NCBI GenBank assembly: GCA_002428495.1
Contig: DIWR01000023.1
Location: 85,347 to 149,346, forward strand
Origin: Synergistaceae bacterium UBA6101
Lineage (GTDB): Bacteria; Synergistota; Synergistia; Synergistales; Synergistaceae
Direction of reading: 5' to 3'
Length of the DNA: 64,000 nt
Both the position numbers and the translations under genes were made by a program. Each line of letters opens with the position of its first letter. Position 1 is the first letter of the stretch. The notes beneath the pieces were generated by a model. The model worked only from the letters and a program-made list of their open reading frames with translations. It made no database searches and was not told where the DNA came from. Shown here piece by piece: positions 60,786-64,000 of the stretch.

Positions 60786-62624
60786 ATGGAAAAAATTATA
60801 GGGATCGACCTTGGCACGACAAACAGCTGTGTAGCAGTAAAAGAAGGAGACAATGTAACAGTTATACCAAACCCGGAAGGCGGACGTACCACTCCTTCGG
60901 TGGTTGCCTTTACTAAAGACGGCAATGAAAGACTGGTCGGACAGCTTGCAAAAAGACAGGCAATAGTAAACCCAGACCGCACCATAATATCGATAAAGAG
61001 AGAAATGGGAAGCGATCATAAGGTAACTATTGACGGCCAGAAGTATACTCCTCAGCAGATTTCCTCCATGATACTGCAGAAGCTTAAAAGGGATGCCGAA
61101 GAATATCTGGGTACTACGGTTACAAAAGCAGTTATCACATGCCCCGCATATTTTACAGATGCACAGAGACAGGCTACAAAAGATGCGGGAACTATTGCAG
61201 GACTTGATGTCCTGAGGGTAATAAATGAGCCTACCGCAGCATGTCTTGCTTATGGCGTCGACAAGGAAGGCGACCATAAAATAATGGTTTTCGACCTGGG
61301 AGGCGGAACCTTTGACGTCTCTATCCTTGACGTTGGGGAAGGAGTTTTTGAAGTCCTTTCAACTTCAGGAGACAACAGGCTTGGCGGAGACGACTGGGAT
61401 TCAAAGGTCGTAAACTGGGTCGCGGATGAATTCAAAAAGACAGACGGAGTGGACCTGAGGAAAGATAAAATGGCAGCACAGCGTCTTCGTGAAGCCGCTG
61501 AAAAAGCGAAGGTTGAGCTCTCATCAATGGCAGAGACCTCTATTTCACTGCCTTTTATCACAGCAGACCAGAACGGACCCAAGCACCTTGAAATGACACT
61601 TACCAGGGCAAAATTCGAAGAACTTACGAGGGATCTCCTTGACAGAACAGTACAGCCTGTTCGCACTGCTCTAAAAGATGCAGGCCTTCAGCCGGCTGAC
61701 ATTGACAAGATACTTCTTGTCGGAGGCTCGACACGTATGCCCATGGTCCAGCGCAAGGTGAAAGAGTTGCTTAACAAAGAACCAACAAAAGGGATAAATC
61801 CGGATGAATGCGTTGCAGTGGGAGCAGCTATCCAGGGAGCAATACTTTCCGGAGAGCACAAGGGAATAGTCCTTGTAGACGTAACGCCGCTTTCGCTCGG
61901 ACTTGAGACCCTTGGTGGAGTATTCACCAAGATAATAGAGAAAAACAGCGCTATTCCTGTCTCCAAAAGCCAGGTGTTTACAACGGCTGCTGACAACCAG
62001 CCTCAGGTCGAGATACATGTCCTCCAGGGAGAAAGAGCCATGGCAGGTGATAACGTGTCGCTTGGAAGATTTTTCCTTGACGGTATAGCGCCTGCTCCAA
62101 GGGGCATCCCTCAGATAGAGGTGACTTTTGACATCGATGCAAACGGTATTGTCAACGTTACTGCCAAGGACAAGGCCACTGGCAAAGTGCAGAATATCAC
62201 GATACAGTCTTCAAGGCTTACCGATGAGGAAATAGAAAAAATGCGTCGCGATGCTGAAATGAATGAGGGGGAAGACAAGAAAAAGAAAGAGCTTGTTGAG
62301 GCCCGAAACGAGGGAGACAGTGCCGCATACAATGCTGAAAAGGCGCTGAAGGAACTTGGCGAAGACGCTACACCTGAAGAAAAGGCGGCCGTTGAAGAAA
62401 AGATCAAAGCTCTGAGAGACCTTCTGACTAGCGAAGATACATCGGCGATCAAGTCTGCCGTCGAGGCTCTTATGAATGCGATGCATCCGATCTCACAGAA
62501 GGCATATGCAAAAGCACAGGCAGCACAGAATAATCCGGCGGATGCACAGGCAAATACCGACAATGGAGACTCAAGCGACGAAACTACTGTAGATGCCGAG
62601 TTCCATGAAGAAGATAATAAATAA
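60786..62624 (+). CDS. dnaK: Chaperone DnaK (Hsp70)
   Basis: A 612-residue Hsp70. The ATPase domain starts IIGIDLGTTNSCVAV; other signature blocks are FDLGGGTFDVSIL and ILLVGGSTRMPMVQ. The substrate-binding domain includes VTPLSLGLETLGG. The C-terminus is short and ends in an acidic tail (TVDAEFHEEDNK). It lacks the roughly 24-residue loop insert typical of proteobacterial DnaK in the ATPase domain, as in Firmicutes-like and related lineages; this is a judgement by eye. ATG has AGGTGG upstream. It lies between grpE and dnaJ. Confidence 0.97.
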   Translation: MEKIIGIDLGTTNSCVAVKEGDNVTVIPNPEGGRTTPSVVAFTKDGNERLVGQLAKRQAIVNPDRTIISIKREMGSDHKVTIDGQKYTPQQISSMILQKLKRDAEEYLGTTVTKAVITCPAYFTDAQRQATKDAGTIAGLDVLRVINEPTAACLAYGVDKEGDHKIMVFDLGGGTFDVSILDVGEGVFEVLSTSGDNRLGGDDWDSKVVNWVADEFKKTDGVDLRKDKMAAQRLREAAEKAKVELSSMAETSISLPFITADQNGPKHLEMTLTRAKFEELTRDLLDRTVQPVRTALKDAGLQPADIDKILLVGGSTRMPMVQRKVKELLNKEPTKGINPDECVAVGAAIQGAILSGEHKGIVLVDVTPLSLGLETLGGVFTKIIEKNSAIPVSKSQVFTTAADNQPQVEIHVLQGERAMAGDNVSLGRFFLDGIAPAPRGIPQIEVTFDIDANGIVNVTAKDKATGKVQNITIQSSRLTDEEIEKMRRDAEMNEGEDKKKKELVEARNEGDSAAYNAEKALKELGEDATPEEKAAVEEKIKALRDLLTSEDTSAIKSAVEALMNAMHPISQKAYAKAQAAQNNPADAQANTDNGDSSDETTVDAEFHEEDNK

Positions 62625-62641
62625 CGCGAGGTGAGGTGCTG

Positions 62642-63781
62642 ATGGCTGCTCCCGGAAAAAAAGACTATTATGAAATATTGGGTGTTGGACGGGGGGCCTC
62701 GGCCGACGAAATAAAGAAAGCATACCGTAAGCTCACCCGGAAATATCATCCTGACGCAAACCCGGGAGATACTGAGGCAGAGAAAAAGTACAAAGAGATA
62801 AATGAGGCTAACGAAATCCTCAGCGATCCCCAGAAAAGAGCTCAGTACGATCAGTTCGGGTATGTTGGCGACATGCCGCCCGGAGGTGATTTTGGAGGCT
62901 TTGGCGGTGCAGGTTTCGGCGGAGCGGATTTTGGAGACCTGTTCGGAGATCTTTTTGGAAGTGCTTTTGCGGGATCCGGCAGGCGCTCTGTTGATCCAAA
63001 CGCTCCGCGCAGGGGCAATGACCTTGAATATACCATGCAGATCTCGCTTGAAGATGCATTCAGAGGAGTGACCAAAAAGATCGAGGTCCCGCGCCTTGAG
63101 AAATGTCCGCACTGCGGAGGCAGCGGAGCGGAACCCGGCACTAAGATAGAAACATGCCCAACATGCGGTGGACGCGGACAGGTACAGCAGACCGTCAACA
63201 CCCCCTTTGGGCAGATGGCACAGGTCACGGCCTGTCCGACCTGTCACGGCAAAGGTAAAGTAATAAAGACACCATGCCGCGAATGCAGAGGACAGGGGCG
63301 TGTGCGAAAGCAGCACTCTGTAGATGTGAAGATCCCGGCCGGAATAGACACCGGAATAAGGCTCAGGGTATCCAGCCAGGGAGAAGCCGGAATCAACGGA
63401 GGACCTTCCGGGGATCTTTTCCTCCTCATAGAGGTAAAACCCGACAGAAGGTTCCAGCGTAAGGGCGACGATCTGAATACGTCTGTCGACATACAGTATC
63501 CTCAGGCGGCATTGGGATGTGAAGTCAAAATTGAAACTTTTGACGGTTTTGAAACATTGGATATTCCTGCTGGTACCCAACCCGGATCAAAGCTCCGCAT
63601 AAAGGGAAGGGGAATGCCTCGTCTGCGCGGAAAGGGAAGCGGCGACATGAATATCCTTGTAAGGGTGAGCATAAGCAAAAATCCATCCGCAAAGGAAAGG
63701 GAACTACTGGAACAGATCGCAAAAGACATGAAGGTCCCTGTAAAGAACAAAGAGGGATTTTTCGATAAGATGAAGCGATAG
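62642..63781 (+). CDS. dnaJ: Chaperone DnaJ (Hsp40)
   Basis: A 379-residue type I Hsp40. The J domain has the HPD motif in KYHPDANPGD, then a glycine/phenylalanine-rich linker (about residues 75-125). Four zinc-binding repeats follow: CPHCGGSG, CPTCGGRG, CPTCHGKG and CRECRGQG. The C-terminal substrate-binding domains are complete. Start: ATG at 62642, five bases after an AGGTG site; a GTG two codons earlier is possible. It is the last gene of the operon and is followed by a strong terminator. Confidence 0.97.
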   Translation: MAAPGKKDYYEILGVGRGASADEIKKAYRKLTRKYHPDANPGDTEAEKKYKEINEANEILSDPQKRAQYDQFGYVGDMPPGGDFGGFGGAGFGGADFGDLFGDLFGSAFAGSGRRSVDPNAPRRGNDLEYTMQISLEDAFRGVTKKIEVPRLEKCPHCGGSGAEPGTKIETCPTCGGRGQVQQTVNTPFGQMAQVTACPTCHGKGKVIKTPCRECRGQGRVRKQHSVDVKIPAGIDTGIRLRVSSQGEAGINGGPSGDLFLLIEVKPDRRFQRKGDDLNTSVDIQYPQAALGCEVKIETFDGFETLDIPAGTQPGSKLRIKGRGMPRLRGKGSGDMNILVRVSISKNPSAKERELLEQIAKDMKVPVKNKEGFFDKMKR

Positions 63782-63810
63782 AGTATCCAAAATTCAAAGC
63801 ATAATACAAC

Positions 63811-63856
63811 AAGACCGGGCTTTCGTGAGAAAAGAAAAGCCCCGTCTTATTTTTTC
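63811..63856 (+). terminator. Intrinsic terminator of the hrcA-grpE-dnaK-dnaJ operon
   Basis: Arms aagaccgggcttt (63811-63823) and aaagccccgtctt (63836-63848) pair with one mismatch and are followed by a T-run. I see no gene in the 144 bases between here and the window end. Confidence 0.88.
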
Positions 63857-64000
63857 AATAAGGTAAAAACGGAAAATGAACTTCTTTGCGATATAAATTC
63901 AAAATTTAGAATTCGCTGACGATTTATTCTTTACATATCCAATTATGGATTATAGAATAATCAAAGCAGATCATTCCTGACTTTAGAACTTTAGAGGTCA

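Noticed and set aside
62111..63580. Long open frame (489 codons) on the minus strand across dnaK and dnaJ
   Set aside because: It lies antisense to two certain genes, and its translation is serine- and cysteine-rich with no recognisable domain; it is a shadow of dnaK/dnaJ codon use.
1..64000. CRISPR array, rRNA, tRNA or prophage genes
   Set aside because: No regularly spaced repeats, no rRNA-like or tRNA-like sequence and no phage structural genes were seen in the intergenic regions.

Overview
The window is a gene-dense stretch of a bacterial chromosome with two membranes. Diderm markers are an LpxL/HtrB-type lipid A acyltransferase, a complete RND pump with an outer-membrane channel, and several exported proteins. 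The mix of genes (HrcA/CIRCE-controlled dnaK operon, scattered citrate-lyase accessory genes, YedF with a cysteine desulfurase, an Elp3-like radical SAM protein, frequent TTG starts with strong Shine-Dalgarno sites) most resembles anaerobic Synergistota. That placement is inference from protein flavour, not from a search. I see no rRNA, tRNA, CRISPR array, phage or intact insertion sequence; one small MITE-like element is present.

Layout. 1-5.2 kb: the end of a PaaK-type CoA ligase, an RNase HI, a YbaK-type tRNA editing protein, an exported nitroreductase-like protein, an iron alcohol dehydrogenase, a prepilin peptidase, a tautomerase and an LpxL-type acyltransferase. 5.2-13.2 kb (minus strand): tyrS, an exported protein of unknown function, a beta-CASP metallo-beta-lactamase-fold nuclease, a NarL-type two-component system, an HD hydrolase and a dCMP deaminase. 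13.4-17.7 kb (minus): an apparent operon M20 amidohydrolase - acyl-CoA ligase - citC - citX. 17.8-25.4 kb (plus): rarD, then a TetR regulator with an almost consensus promoter overlapped by an AcrR-like palindrome, followed by membrane fusion protein, RND pump and outer-membrane channel. 25.5-32.4 kb: a sugar-nucleotide epimerase, a YdcF/ElyC-like protein, a UPF0182 membrane protein with small membrane and exported companions, a decayed small gene, and an LspA-like protein that has lost a catalytic aspartate.

32.5-36 kb holds two tandem, translationally coupled PEP-synthase-like ATP-grasp paralogues without the phosphohistidine or PEP-binding domains; they are the best candidate here for an uncharacterised system. 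36-41.9 kb: an acidic helical protein, a GH18 glycosidase, a LemA/DUF2207 pair and two small membrane proteins. 41.9-47.5 kb is a sulfur/selenium-flavoured block: degenerate CHASE4/HD-GYP protein, yedF, cysteine desulfurase, mnmA and, divergently, a ThiF-like adenylyltransferase without the usual cysteines. 47.6-55.6 kb: M19 dipeptidase, RpiR regulator, old-yellow-enzyme reductase, the MITE-like element, an XRE-ImmA-radical SAM operon, citG, a lytic transglycosylase and a second YbaK-like protein. 55.7-58.9 kb: histidine phosphatase, folP and folK with an anchored unknown protein. 59-63.8 kb: CIRCE, hrcA, grpE, dnaK and dnaJ, closed by a terminator.

Start codons were moved from the longest open frame wherever a Shine-Dalgarno site or family N-terminus argued for an internal start; these choices are given in each entry.
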